The position numbers and the translations under genes were made by a program. Shown piece by piece: positions 28,127 through 37,365 of a stretch of DNA of 64,000 bases. The notes under the pieces are model-generated. The model made no database searches. It had not been told where the DNA came from and saw only the letters and a list, made by a program, of their open reading frames with translations. Every line of letters begins with the position of its first letter. Position 1 is the first letter of the stretch. The DNA lies in assembly GCA_021287185.1 (NCBI GenBank), contig JAJTAZ010000030.1:1-64000 (forward strand), in the 5' to 3' direction. The DNA comes from Burkholderiales bacterium (GTDB lineage: Bacteria > Pseudomonadota > Gammaproteobacteria > Burkholderiales > Burkholderiaceae).

Positions 28127-29275
28127 ATGTTCAAAATTCTCAAACAAAATCAAAAGCATTTTTCAATGTACGCGGTGTTGATTTTAATTTTTGTCGTGTT
28201 TGGTTTCATGACAAATTTCATCAATTTTGCACCGCGCAACATCACCAACTTGGTGATTCAAAACAGTTATATCTTGATTTTAGCCACGGGCATGGTGCTG
28301 GTGATTATCACAGGTAAAATTGACTTATCGGTTGGTTCTGCAGTCGCGCTCACAGGAGCGATTGCGGCGTGGGCGTACAACAAAACCGATGGTAGCATGA
28401 TGTCGGCTGTGGCGATTGCCTTGCTTGCGGGTGTGGTGATGGGTGCAGTGCAGGGCTATTGGGTGGCGTATTTGAAAGTCCCTGCCTTTATCGTGACACT
28501 TGGTGGGATGCTTGGGTGGCGTGGGCTGACCTATATTTTTACTGATATCCAACCGATTGGTTTGATGGATGATGGTTTTAAGACCATCACCACGGGTTTT
28601 GTCAATCCTGTCTTTATGGATGCCAAAAATTTTGCTTTGTTGCTCGGCATCGTGGTGGTCGCTTTGATGGTGACATCCGATTGGATGCGTCGTCAAAAAC
28701 GCGTGAAGTTGGGCTTTGACAATTTGCCATTGACGTTGTTTGCTCTGAAAAACCTGTTCATCGCGGCTGTTGTGATGTGGGTATTTTATAAATTCTCGAT
28801 GGATCGTGGTGTACCCATCATCATTTGCTTGATTGCGGTGCTGATTGTTGGCATGACTTATGTGATGAATAACACGGTGTTTGGGCGCAATATTTACGCA
28901 ATTGGTGGCAATGCCAAGGCAGCCAAACTTTCAGGGATAGACGCTGAACGCACTGAATTTTACGTGTTTGTTTTGATGGGTGTGCTTGCCGCGCTCGCAG
29001 GTGTGGTGTTTACGGCTTATATGAATCAAGCACAGCCTGCAGCAGGCAATATGTTTGAATTGGATGCGATTTCAGCGGTATTCATTGGTGGTGCGAGTGC
29101 GACAGGTGGTGTGGGAACCATCCTTGGTTCAATCATTGGTGGTTTGGTGATGGGGGTGATTAACAACGGTATGTCACTCATGAGTTTGGGGCAGGAGTAT
29201 CAACTGGTGGTCAAAGCCGTCGTGTTGTTGGTTGCGGTTTGGTACGACTTGTACAATAATAAAAAATCATCGTAA
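28127..29275 (+). CDS. mmsB: Sugar ABC transporter permease (MmsB/GguB/XylH type)
   Basis: A 382-residue inner-membrane permease with about ten helices and the CUT2 features GMVLVIITGKIDLSVGSAVALTGA, FGRNIYAIGGNAKAAKLSGI and FIGGASATGGVGTILGSIIGG. The charged insertion WMRRQKRVKLGFD in the middle is usual in this subgroup. TTGGAG lies six bases before the ATG and 25 bases after the mmsA stop. It is the last gene of the transporter; no catabolic enzymes follow. Confidence 0.93.
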   Translation: MFKILKQNQKHFSMYAVLILIFVVFGFMTNFINFAPRNITNLVIQNSYILILATGMVLVIITGKIDLSVGSAVALTGAIAAWAYNKTDGSMMSAVAIALLAGVVMGAVQGYWVAYLKVPAFIVTLGGMLGWRGLTYIFTDIQPIGLMDDGFKTITTGFVNPVFMDAKNFALLLGIVVVALMVTSDWMRRQKRVKLGFDNLPLTLFALKNLFIAAVVMWVFYKFSMDRGVPIIICLIAVLIVGMTYVMNNTVFGRNIYAIGGNAKAAKLSGIDAERTEFYVFVLMGVLAALAGVVFTAYMNQAQPAAGNMFELDAISAVFIGGASATGGVGTILGSIIGGLVMGVINNGMSLMSLGQEYQLVVKAVVLLVAVWYDLYNNKKSS

Positions 29276-29302
29276 TAACCGATAATCGTAACCGATAACT
29301 GA

Positions 29303-29339
29303 TTGAAAAAAGGGTGTGCTTAGGCACGCTCTTTTTTTG
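29303..29339 (+). terminator. Terminator of the sugar transporter operon
   Basis: AAAAAGGGTGTGC pairs with GCACGCTCTTTTT (two G-T pairs), followed by TTTTTTT, 30 bases after the mmsB stop. Confidence 0.85.
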
Positions 29340-29632
29340 TTGTGTATGGGGAATGGCGTGTCAATGAAATGCCTGCGCACACATGAATTTCATTTATAAC
29401 TGAAAAAACTGTTGCAAATATACAAATCAGTCGCGCGTGCGCATTCTTTTTTCTGATAAACCGATTAAAACCCCTAAATATTAAATGGCTTTAAGGTATG
29501 ATTTCAATTGTGGATACAAAGTGTCCATCATATATTTGGGCGATTTGGCTCGCTCGTTTCTGTGATAAATCCGTATTAATTGTAAGGCTATATGGGTTAT
29601 TTAATTGCTTATTAAGCGAATAAAAGGAGTTA

Positions 29633-29758
29633 ATGATGCAAGCATTACATGATTTTTGGGCTTATGTACCACCAGCAATGCAGTATGTTGTGATTGCCTT
29701 GGTGATTTTCGCAATAGCGACAGTGGTGGGTGTCACCAAGTTGTTGACTAAAAAATAA
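29633..29758 (+). CDS. Small single-span membrane peptide (41 residues)
   Basis: Too short for most gene callers but well supported: AAAGGAG lies six bases before ATG, and a strong terminator follows after about 35 bases. The peptide has a short aromatic N-terminal part (LHDFWAYVPP), one hydrophobic span (about 17-34, YVVIALVIFAIATVVGV) and a basic end (TKLLTKK). The adjacent ATG at 29636 is an alternative start. I do not recognise the family. The layout resembles small accessory subunits of membrane enzymes and also type I toxin peptides. The 290-base upstream region has a small hairpin at 29511-29527 and a possible TATGAT at 29497, but no clear -35. Confidence 0.65.
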   Translation: MMQALHDFWAYVPPAMQYVVIALVIFAIATVVGVTKLLTKK

Positions 29759-29792
29759 AAATTAGTAACCATAAACTTGCAGATTGTTTGAT

Positions 29793-29826
29793 TAAAAAAG
29801 CCAACTGGTTGCAGTTGGCTTTTGTT
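29793..29826. terminator. Bidirectional terminator between the 41-residue gene and gph
   Basis: AAAAGCCAACTG / CAGTTGGCTTTT is a perfect 12-pair stem with loop GTTG, between convergent genes. Confidence 0.93.
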
Positions 29827-29835
29827 TTGACTGTT

Positions 29836-30513
29836 TTACAGTTGCACTGCTTGAGCAAAGTGATCGAAGATGGGGATATTTAAGGCTTGTTGAGCCAGTG
29901 CTTCACGTATGGGTACACCCTCGTTGTAACCATAGCTCAGCACCACACAGCGGCATTGTGCCGCCTGTGCGGTCAGCACATCGGTCATTGAGTCGCCCAC
30001 GTATAAAACCTCATCCACTGTTACATTCAGTTGAGTACAGGCGTGCAACAATGGTTCGGGTTTGGGTTTTTTGATCGACAATGTGTCGCCACAGACAATC
30101 ACATCCAACCACCGACTCCACACAAATGAATGAATTAACGGTAGAGCGAATTCCGAGGCTTTATTGGTCACCACACCAAGTTTGATGCCTTTTGCATGTA
30201 GATTTTTCAGTGTTTCGGTCACGCCGTCAAACTCCACACTGTCGGTGCCATTGACTTCGTGGTAGTGTTTGGCAAAGCGTTGATATGCCAATTCCAAATC
30301 GAAATCAGGATTTTGGCTGGTGACATCGCGCATGGCGTTGGCGACCAAACTGCGCACGCCATGACCAATCATAGCAACCACGCCGTTGATGTCGATGCTG
30401 GGTAAATTGTATTCGGCGCGCATGCGGTTAATGCCCGTCGATAAATCGGGTGCGGAATGGGTGAGTGTGCCATCTAAGTCAAACAAAACGGCCTTAATAC
30501 TTGGATGATTCAT
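29836..30513 (-). CDS. gph: Phosphoglycolate phosphatase, HAD family
   Basis: A 225-residue HAD hydrolase. Motif I is FDLDGTLTHSAPD, motif II VVTNKAS, motif III Lys in KKPKPEPLL and motif IV YVGDSMTDV. The DGTL…SAPDL pattern is characteristic of bacterial Gph, which removes phosphoglycolate made by DNA 3'-end repair and other routes. Relaxed specificity in the subfamily leaves other phosphate esters possible. It is 30 bases downstream of upp on the same strand. Confidence 0.87.
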   Translation of the reverse strand: MNHPSIKAVLFDLDGTLTHSAPDLSTGINRMRAEYNLPSIDINGVVAMIGHGVRSLVANAMRDVTSQNPDFDLELAYQRFAKHYHEVNGTDSVEFDGVTETLKNLHAKGIKLGVVTNKASEFALPLIHSFVWSRWLDVIVCGDTLSIKKPKPEPLLHACTQLNVTVDEVLYVGDSMTDVLTAQAAQCRCVVLSYGYNEGVPIREALAQQALNIPIFDHFAQAVQL

Positions 30514-30543
30514 AAAACGTACTCGTTGGTAATTATTCGTAAT

Positions 30544-31197
30544 TTAGTCGTGTTTGGTACCAAAAATTCGATCGCCCGCATCGCCCAAGCCTGGCACAAT
30601 GTAGGCGTGCTCGTTGAGTTTTTCGTCCAAAGAAGCGACATACACGGGAATGTCGGGGTGTGCCGCATGAAACACACGCACACCTTCAGGCGCAGCGACC
30701 AGTGCCAAAAAGCGAATGTGGCTACTTGGTACGCCACGCGCAATCAATACGTCTGCCGCGTGCACAGCAGAGTTGCCTGTTGCCAGCATCGGGTCACACA
30801 AAATAAACAAGCGACCTTCAGTCGCGGGTAAACGCACATAGTACTCAACGGGCTGATTGTTTTCATCGCGGTACAAACCAATGTGTCCTTGGCGCGCCGA
30901 AGGAATCAAATCAATCAAGCCATCCGCCATGCCCAAGCCCGCACGCAGCACGGGTACAACCGCTACTTTTTTGCCCGCAATCACAGGTGCGTCCATTTCG
31001 ACCAGCGGGGTTTGGATGCGTTTGGTGGTCAAGGGCAAATCACGGGTCAACTCATAACCCATGAGTAAGGTTAACTCGCGCAATAGTGCTCGAAATGTGC
31101 GTGTGGAAGAATCCATGTCGCGCATGTGTGAGAGTTTGTGGGCAACCAATGGGTGTTGGACGACAAATAAATTGGGAAAGTCTGGGTGTGCATTCAT
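30544..31197 (-). CDS. upp: Uracil phosphoribosyltransferase
   Basis: A 217-residue salvage enzyme making UMP from uracil and PRPP. It has [16 protein letters not shown] at the N terminus, the PRPP-binding stretch [23 protein letters not shown], and the uracil-binding [12 protein letters not shown] near the end. The ATG chosen starts just before the conserved region. It is divergent from the uracil permease gene, a logical pairing: one imports the base and the other traps it. Confidence 0.96.
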   Translation of the reverse strand: MNAHPDFPNLFVVQHPLVAHKLSHMRDMDSSTRTFRALLRELTLLMGYELTRDLPLTTKRIQTPLVEMDAPVIAGKKVAVVPVLRAGLGMADGLIDLIPSARQGHIGLYRDENNQPVEYYVRLPATEGRLFILCDPMLATGNSAVHAADVLIARGVPSSHIRFLALVAAPEGVRVFHAAHPDIPVYVASLDEKLNEHAYIVPGLGDAGDRIFGTKHD

Positions 31198-31279
31198 GTG
31201 TGTGCTCAATTTGTGAAAATTTGCTTCAATTTGGTGAGAAAAAAACAATTTATGGATGGGTTTGTGGGTCTGAAAAGCA

Positions 31280-31330
31280 TATAATTTCGCCTGTCATTAT
31301 ACGTTGAATTGCATATTGAATTATACGTTG
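31280..31330 (+). promoter_or_regulatory. -10 box and direct repeats upstream of uraA
   Basis: TATAAT at 31280-31285 has only a weak -35. Just downstream the 11-mer ATTATACGTTG occurs twice (31296-31306 and 31320-31330), 24 bases apart, in what would be the 5' leader. They could be regulator half-sites or leader RNA elements. Confidence 0.45.
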
Positions 31331-31426
31331 CATGACGCATTCAAGCAAAGCATACCGCAGCATCACAAGCGCAGATACATCAAAAAACCTTTTCATTCGA
31401 TAACACAACAACACAGGTGGTTAAAA

Positions 31427-32755
31427 ATGTCAGAACACTATTTTCCAAGTTACACGGTTAAAGCACAGACGCATGACAGCATCATCGCGCCCGATGAGCG
31501 ATTGGCAATGGGGCAAACCGCTTTGATGGGTTTACAGCACGTGGTGGCAATGTTTGGCGCAACGGTGCTCGCGCCTTTGCTTATGGGCTTTGATCCAAAT
31601 GTGGCGATTCTCATGTCGGGCATTGGCACGTTGTTGTTTTACGTGATGACGCATGGACGGGTGCCAAGTTATTTGGGCTCGAGTTTTGCTTTCATCGGTG
31701 GTGTGATTGCCGTGTCGGGCTACGCGGGTTCGGGTGCGAATGCCAATATCGGTGTGGCACTGGGTGCGATTATTGTTTGCGGCTTGGTGTATTTTCTGAT
31801 TGGTTTGTTGGTGCAGTTTGTTGGTACGAATTGGATTGAAACGCTCATGCCGCCCGTGGTCACAGGTGCGGTGGTTGCAGTGATTGGTTTGAATTTGGCG
31901 GGTGTGGCGGTACTGGGCGCAAAGGGCAATAACGCCAATGCTTGGTACATGTTGATGACCGTGCTCGTGATTGCATTGACGGCGGTGATGGGCACGGGTT
32001 TGATGCGCCGCTTGTTGATTTTGGTCGGCGTGATTTTGGCAACAATTTTATACGCCGTATTGACCAACGGTCTGGGTTGGGGCGTGGGTGAGACGGGTGC
32101 GGCGGCGGTGGATTTTACCAAAGTTGCCAATGCCGCATGGTTTGGTTTGCCCCATTTTGCTTCACCGACATTTACGATGTCAGCGATTTCGGTGATTGCG
32201 CCCGTGGCCTTGATTTTGGTGGCTGAAAATTTGGGGCACTTGCGTGCGGTACAAGGCATGACTGGGCACGACATGAATCCGTATATGGGGCGCGCGTTTA
32301 TGGCCGATGGCTTGGCAACCATGGTCTCGGGCAGTGTGGGCGGCACGGGTGTGACCACGTATGCAGAAAACATTGGTGTGATGGCGGTCACAAAAATTTA
32401 TTCCACCTTGGTATTTGTGTTTGCCGCCGTGTTCGCCATTGTTTTGGGTTTTTCACCCAAAATGGGCGCGTTGATTCAAACCATCCCAGGTCCTGTATTG
32501 GGTGGCGTGTCGATTGTGGTGTTCGGTTTGATTGCTGTTTCAGGGGCAAAAATCTGGGTGGACAATAAAGTTGACTTTTCACAAAGCCGTAATTTAATTG
32601 TTGCCGCGGTGACTTTAATTGTTGGGGCGGGCGATTTGACTGTGCAACTGGGTGGGTTTACATTGAATGGCATTGGCGTGGCCACTTTTGGTGCAATGGC
32701 TTTGTATGCCTTACTCAATATGGGCAGTGCGAGCAAGCAAGGGTTTAAAAAATAA
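31427..32755 (+). CDS. uraA: Uracil permease (NCS2 family)
   Basis: A 442-residue nucleobase:cation symporter with about 14 membrane segments. Family patterns are GLQHVVAMFGATVLAPLLMGFDP, the helix 3 segment YLGSSFAFIGG, VAENLGHLRAVQGMTGHDMNPYMGRAFMADG, and GGTGVTTYAENIGVMAVTK with the conserved Glu. The start follows AGGTGG; 41 upstream in-frame codons lack such a signal. A substrate of uracil is supported by the divergent upp. Confidence 0.92.
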   Translation: MSEHYFPSYTVKAQTHDSIIAPDERLAMGQTALMGLQHVVAMFGATVLAPLLMGFDPNVAILMSGIGTLLFYVMTHGRVPSYLGSSFAFIGGVIAVSGYAGSGANANIGVALGAIIVCGLVYFLIGLLVQFVGTNWIETLMPPVVTGAVVAVIGLNLAGVAVLGAKGNNANAWYMLMTVLVIALTAVMGTGLMRRLLILVGVILATILYAVLTNGLGWGVGETGAAAVDFTKVANAAWFGLPHFASPTFTMSAISVIAPVALILVAENLGHLRAVQGMTGHDMNPYMGRAFMADGLATMVSGSVGGTGVTTYAENIGVMAVTKIYSTLVFVFAAVFAIVLGFSPKMGALIQTIPGPVLGGVSIVVFGLIAVSGAKIWVDNKVDFSQSRNLIVAAVTLIVGAGDLTVQLGGFTLNGIGVATFGAMALYALLNMGSASKQGFKK

Positions 32756-32778
32756 ATTGACGGATTGTTTCTCAATTT

Positions 32779-32812
32779 AAAAACCGCAGAACACCGTGTC
32801 TGCGGTTTTTTG
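32779..32812 (+). terminator. Terminator after uraA
   Basis: AAAAACCGCAGA / TCTGCGGTTTTT with an eight-base loop, then T. A seven-pair palindrome (TTAAGCG ATG CGCTTAA) lies just after it at 32830-32846. Confidence 0.92.
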
Positions 32813-32854
32813 TATGTAGGGGTTTGTTATTAAGCGATGCGCTTAATTAATGCC

Positions 32855-32973
32855 GTCATTGCGTGAATCTCGAATAATTTATCGGGTGTGCCAATCCATC
32901 GAAGTTCGCTGTGGTGATGCGATGCGGGTTGCTTCGCTGACCACTAATATAGATTGCATCGCTCGCAACAACG
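32855..32973. repeat. Palindromic repeat element, copy A (degenerate)
   Basis: It begins GTCATTGCG and ends CGCTCGCAACAACG, with inner CCAATCCATC… and GGGTTGCTTCGCTG. It matches the copies at 51311, 51452 and 52641 with many changes. It sits between uraA and the 3' end of pyrF. Confidence 0.75.
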
Positions 32974-32978
32974 AATTT

Positions 32979-33803
32979 TTAAAAATTCCGCAAAGCATTA
33001 ATCGCCTGCTGAGTCTCGCGCGCAACGTTTGCCGCAGCTTGAGCAAAGTCCTCGCCCGCGCTCGCGTAGATGATGGCGCGTGAAGAGTTAATCATCACGC
33101 CTGTTCCCGCGCTGGTTTGACCCGCTTGCATGGTGGCCGCCAAATCGCCGCCTTGCGCGCCAATGCCTGGGATGAGCAGGGGCATGTCGCCAATGATGTC
33201 ACGAACCTCTTTGATTTCATTCGGGAAGGTCGCCCCGACCACGAGGGCGCATTGACCCGAGGTATTCCACTCGTGCGCCACTTTATGCGCCACGACTTGG
33301 TACAAGGGTGTATCGCCGACTTGCAAAAACTGCAAATCGCTGCCACCCGCGTTGGAGGTGCGGCACAAAATAATCACGCCTTTGTCAGGGTATGCCAAAT
33401 ACGGTTGAACCGAATCAAAGCCCATGTAAGGATTGACTGTGATCGCATCGGCGTGATAACGCTCAAACGCTTCAATTGCATATTGTTCAGCCGTTGAACC
33501 AATGTCGCCGCGCTTGGCATCAAGGATGACGGGGATGTGGGGGTAATGTGTGCGGCTGTATTGGATGATGGTTTCCAATGCGGCTTCAGCGCGGTGTGCG
33601 GCGAAGTAGGCAATTTGCGGTTTGAATGCGCACGCATGTGGCGCAGTTGCGTCGATGATGGCGATGCAAAACTCAGTGAAAGCCTGCTCAATTGGACGTT
33701 CACGCAAATGCAATGGCAATTTTTCGGGGGCTGGGTCTAAGCCCACGCACAATAAAGAGTTGTTGTCCTGCCATGCCTTTTGTAGTTGAGAGATGAAGTT
33801 CAT
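32979..33803 (-). CDS. pyrF: Orotidine 5'-phosphate decarboxylase
   Basis: A 274-residue enzyme that makes UMP from OMP. It belongs to the longer PyrF subfamily, with [13 protein letters not shown] at the N terminus, the catalytic [29 protein letters not shown], and [11 protein letters not shown] with [13 protein letters not shown] near the end. The ATG has GGA eight bases upstream. It is convergent with uraA. Confidence 0.95.
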   Translation of the reverse strand: MNFISQLQKAWQDNNSLLCVGLDPAPEKLPLHLRERPIEQAFTEFCIAIIDATAPHACAFKPQIAYFAAHRAEAALETIIQYSRTHYPHIPVILDAKRGDIGSTAEQYAIEAFERYHADAITVNPYMGFDSVQPYLAYPDKGVIILCRTSNAGGSDLQFLQVGDTPLYQVVAHKVAHEWNTSGQCALVVGATFPNEIKEVRDIIGDMPLLIPGIGAQGGDLAATMQAGQTSAGTGVMINSSRAIIYASAGEDFAQAAANVARETQQAINALRNF

Positions 33804-33825
33804 AAGTGGTTCCAATTTGTGTTTA

Positions 33826-36141
33826 TTACCAATCCGAAACGGTGCGTCCCAAGTAGAAATACACGTTGGCATGGCCTTTGCGCGTGATGCCGATGCCAAT
33901 TTGTGCAGGACCGATTGGGGTATTGATGGCGCCAAATAAACTGCCTGATACTTTCAAGTCTTTGGTACCGATGTCCGATAATCTGTTCCAAGTGTTGCCT
34001 GATTCAAGACTTGCCCCCAAAATCAGCGGTTCATTGAGCATTTTCCACGGACTGAGGTAGCGATAACTGAGGCTGCCAAACAGTACATAGTTGCCAATGA
34101 ATTGGTTTTGCTCGTAACCCGACAGTCGATGGTAACCACCCAAGCGATACGGCGATGTATAAACACTGCCTGAGTTATTGTGACCTGCGGCTTCAACATC
34201 AAGAACCAAGGCATTTTGCCCCATGCGTTTTGCCCAAATACTGCGAATGCCTGCTTGTAAATAGTGCTTGTCATTGGTTTTTTTGGGCGATGCGCTGGCG
34301 TAGAGTTTGGTGTAGTAGCCCTGTGTGGGAATGTAAAAATCATCCAATTGATCAAAGGTCACTTCTGCATCAATGGTCAAACGCTTTTGGTGATCGGCAT
34401 CAATGGGCAGGGCGAGGTTGGTGTAATTTGCTTTGAGTCGGGTGTCTTGCCAAGACGCGCCGACCCCCCATTCGCCAATGGAGCCGATGGTTTGACCGAT
34501 TTGTAAACCAATGTTTTGTCGCCTAACGTCGTAGTCGGTGCTGGCTTTGTTTTGTCCAGAGAGATAAGCTGAATTGTTTTCAACCGTGAAACTCGCTTTG
34601 GGACGTATATACCAATTTTGTCCTGAAGACAGGGGTTGGTTGAATTCGGTTTTAAATTGTGTGTTGTTACCAAGGGTCAGATAACTGCGCCACTCAGCAC
34701 CGAAACTATTGATCCAAATATTGCGGTGTGCCAAGTGTAAAGAAAACTTCTGATTGGTCAGGCTGTTGCTCGACATTTCGATGCCTGCACGCAGGACATT
34801 TTTTGCAATGTCTTTTTCACCCACGTAATACACCAATTCATGGCCATTGCCCACGGGCAAAACATCGTATTGCACCGATTCAATGCGGTCAATATTGAGT
34901 AGGTTTTTAATATCCGTTTTGACCATATCCATATTCAGTGGTTTGCCTGCACGCACTTGGATAATATTTTGCAATGTTTCGGGATTGGCCAAGCCGTTGG
35001 TTTCAACACGAACAAAAGTGATGATTTTGGGTTTTGCTGGGGTGCTTTGGTGTTGTGCGACGAGGGCGTTGTATTGAGCGGTGGGTACCGACATGGTTCT
35101 GGCTTGCTGCGTGACTGGTGTTTGTTTCATCGCCTCATAACCATACTTCAGGGCTTCATCAATGCGATTAAACTGTAAATTGGCAATGTCGCCGACATCC
35201 ACTTTGACGTACAAATCCTGATTCGACAAGGTTTTAACTTCGTCGGTCACATTGCGTTCAACCAAGATGTTCAATAATTGCTCGGACACATTGACCACAT
35301 TCTTGATTTTATCTTTGGGCAATAAACCTGAACCGACATCAATGGCAATGATGCGATCTGCTCCCATCTCGCGCACCACATTAATGGGTAGATTACTCGC
35401 CACCATGCCATCGGTGAGTAGTTGTCCGTTTATTTCGACGGGTGAAAACACAGCAGGAATCGACATACTGGTACGCAAAGCTTGTGCCAGAATGCCCTTG
35501 CTTAGAACCACTTTTTGTCCGGTGCTCAAATCGCTCGTCACCGCACGAAACGGAATCGGTAAGCGGTCAAAATCCATTTGATACGGATAATCTTTAAGTA
35601 TTTCACGCAAAACCTCTTCGACCCGCGCGCCATTGATGACCGCTTTGGGCAGGGCGATTGCGCCGCCGCGCGTGATGGATATGTCCACCATACCATTGCC
35701 TTGGTATTCGATATCTCGTGTGAATTGGGTTTGTGTGCGTCGGTCGGTTTTGTCGAATAGAATTTTTTCGAAATTCATGGATTTAACACGTTGCTCGATT
35801 TCATCCACGCTCATGCCGCTGGCATACATCCCACCAATCAGTGCACCTGCACTGGTGCCTGCAATGTAATCAATCGGAATGTGTTGCTCTTCTAAAGCGC
35901 GCAAAACGCCGATGTGTGCCAGACCACGTGCCCCACCTCCTGAAAGTGCCAGACCGATTTTAGGGCGTTGCGTTTGAACGTCTTTTTCTGTGCTTGCGGG
36001 CGTCTGACTGTGTTCGGCGACAGTGCTTGTGCTGGTTGATGCGAGCGTTTGGGTTGATTCTTGCGCCCATACGGAAACGGACAGGCAGATGCCAAGCGCA
36101 CCGAATGTCAACAGGTGACGGGTATGGGTCAAAGTGTTCAT
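33826..36141 (-). CDS. Patatin-like phospholipase with POTRA and beta-barrel (PlpD/FplA type Vd)
   Basis: A 771-residue exported protein. The signal peptide ends near VWA-QES (residue 26), then a Ser/Thr-rich linker leads to a patatin domain (about 60-255). That domain has the oxyanion motif SGGGARG, nucleophile GTSAG (Ser97) and [10 protein letters not shown] supplying the catalytic Asp. A POTRA-like region (about 340-420) and a BamA-type barrel follow. The barrel ends in an aromatic residue (GRTVSDW), as outer-membrane proteins do. This is the type Vd autotransporter layout: lipase A1 at the surface or released. The start overlaps the TSUP stop by four bases (ATGA). Confidence 0.92.
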   Translation of the reverse strand: MNTLTHTRHLLTFGALGICLSVSVWAQESTQTLASTSTSTVAEHSQTPASTEKDVQTQRPKIGLALSGGGARGLAHIGVLRALEEQHIPIDYIAGTSAGALIGGMYASGMSVDEIEQRVKSMNFEKILFDKTDRRTQTQFTRDIEYQGNGMVDISITRGGAIALPKAVINGARVEEVLREILKDYPYQMDFDRLPIPFRAVTSDLSTGQKVVLSKGILAQALRTSMSIPAVFSPVEINGQLLTDGMVASNLPINVVREMGADRIIAIDVGSGLLPKDKIKNVVNVSEQLLNILVERNVTDEVKTLSNQDLYVKVDVGDIANLQFNRIDEALKYGYEAMKQTPVTQQARTMSVPTAQYNALVAQHQSTPAKPKIITFVRVETNGLANPETLQNIIQVRAGKPLNMDMVKTDIKNLLNIDRIESVQYDVLPVGNGHELVYYVGEKDIAKNVLRAGIEMSSNSLTNQKFSLHLAHRNIWINSFGAEWRSYLTLGNNTQFKTEFNQPLSSGQNWYIRPKASFTVENNSAYLSGQNKASTDYDVRRQNIGLQIGQTIGSIGEWGVGASWQDTRLKANYTNLALPIDADHQKRLTIDAEVTFDQLDDFYIPTQGYYTKLYASASPKKTNDKHYLQAGIRSIWAKRMGQNALVLDVEAAGHNNSGSVYTSPYRLGGYHRLSGYEQNQFIGNYVLFGSLSYRYLSPWKMLNEPLILGASLESGNTWNRLSDIGTKDLKVSGSLFGAINTPIGPAQIGIGITRKGHANVYFYLGRTVSDW

Positions 36142-36956
36142 TTCGCACCACTCACGATGGTATATAGCATTTGTAAGCCCAACAAAAATAAAACCCCAGC
36201 GAATATTTTTTTGATTTTTGCAACAGGCCAGACCTGTGCAGCGCGCGCACCAATCGGTGCAAAAAGTGCGCTGGTCATGACCACGCCAATAACCGCTGGC
36301 CAATAAATATACGCGACGGTGTGTGCAGGCAAACCCGCTGTGTGATAAAAACTAATTAGATACCACAACACGCCGCTGACGGCGATTGGAAAGCCTAAGG
36401 TTGCTGATGTGCCGATGGCCAAGCGTGTGGATGTGTTGCAAGCAATCATAAAGGGAACGGTGATAAAGCCGCCTCCTGCTGAAATCAGGGTGGAAATGCT
36501 GCCGATAATGTTGCCTACCCCGAATAAAGTCCAACGATTGGGGAGTGTGCGTGTGGCACGCGGTGGTTTACCGAAGGTCATGCTGTATGCGGTGTAAAAT
36601 GTAAACGCAACGAACACAAATTTCAACGGTAAGGTCGGGATTAAATGTACCAAATACGTGCCAATCAATGTGCCGACGATAATCCCTGGCAAAATGCCTT
36701 TGACCGCAGTCCAATGCACATTGTTGTGCGAGACGTGTGAGCGCATGCTGGAAAAAGAAGTGAATAAAATGGTGGCTGTTGAGGTTGCCAAAGCGATTTT
36801 GTGTAAATCAGGATGGTTCATGCCCGAGGCGGCCAAAATCATGGTGATGAAAGGCACGGAAATTAGACCGCCCCCGACCCCCAATAACCCTGCCATAAAG
36901 CCAGCCAAGCAGCCCAGCAAAGGGTAACACAGCCACAACCAGTTAAATTCGCTCAC
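36138..36956 (-). CDS. TSUP (TauE/SafE) family membrane transporter
   Basis: A 272-residue permease with about eight membrane helices and two related halves. The first has AGLLGVGGGLISVPF and the second ISAGGGFITVPF, the duplicated TauE/SafE motif. Family members export or import sulfonates, sulfite or other sulfur or carbon anions; the substrate here is unknown. The start is GTG, with AAAGGG upstream. It overlaps the patatin/barrel gene by four bases, so the two are co-translated despite no obvious shared function. Confidence 0.87.
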   Translation of the reverse strand: MSEFNWLWLCYPLLGCLAGFMAGLLGVGGGLISVPFITMILAASGMNHPDLHKIALATSTATILFTSFSSMRSHVSHNNVHWTAVKGILPGIIVGTLIGTYLVHLIPTLPLKFVFVAFTFYTAYSMTFGKPPRATRTLPNRWTLFGVGNIIGSISTLISAGGGFITVPFMIACNTSTRLAIGTSATLGFPIAVSGVLWYLISFYHTAGLPAHTVAYIYWPAVIGVVMTSALFAPIGARAAQVWPVAKIKKIFAGVLFLLGLQMLYTIVSGAK

Positions 36957-36993
36957 AAAATCCCTTTATTCTTTAAGTCGGAGTGCCCAAACA

Positions 36994-37016
36994 AATGCCG
37001 CATGAAATGCGGCATT
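36994..37016 (-). terminator. Hairpin terminator after 6S RNA
   Basis: AATGCCGCA / TGCGGCATT is a perfect nine-pair stem, followed on the minus strand by TGTTT. It lies directly after the 6S RNA and before the TSUP gene. Confidence 0.75.
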
Positions 37017-37021
37017 GTAAA

Positions 37022-37200
37022 AAATAGTTCCCGCATCAAACGTTGAGCCTAACCCTTGAACCTTTCGGTTCAGGGTGCTGTGGGCAATCAAACTTCGGGT
37101 TCATCTGACTAAGAGACGCTCACGCCCATCTGATAATATGGCACAGCAAAAGTAAGTATTGGTTCAAAGAGTTGCGGCAATAATCGCGTATGACGCAGGA
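37022..37200 (-). ncRNA. ssrS: 6S RNA
   Basis: Read on the minus strand, the 3' part contains CACCCTGAACCGAAAGGTTC followed by AAGGGTTAGGCTC, the hallmark 3' hairpin of proteobacterial 6S RNA. The ends pair: TTGCCGCA (37173-37180) with TGCGGGAA (37028-37035), continuing with CTTTGAACC against GGCTCAACG. A terminator hairpin follows, and TACAAT (37207-37212, minus) fits a -10 for a start near 37200, giving about 180 nt. 6S RNA binds sigma-70 RNA polymerase in stationary phase. The 5' end is approximate. The usual neighbour ygfA is absent. Confidence 0.85.
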
Positions 37201-37365
37201 GTCACCATTGTAACAGAGTTTGTATGGCCGTGAGTACATGAACGTCACATACACAGGCATGACTTAAAAATGTTAAGTGCTTGAGATTTCTATATTTTTC
37301 TTCAGGAAGTTTTCATATTTGTCGTGTATGATTCGCGTCTATTAAAAAACTGATGAACTATATTT

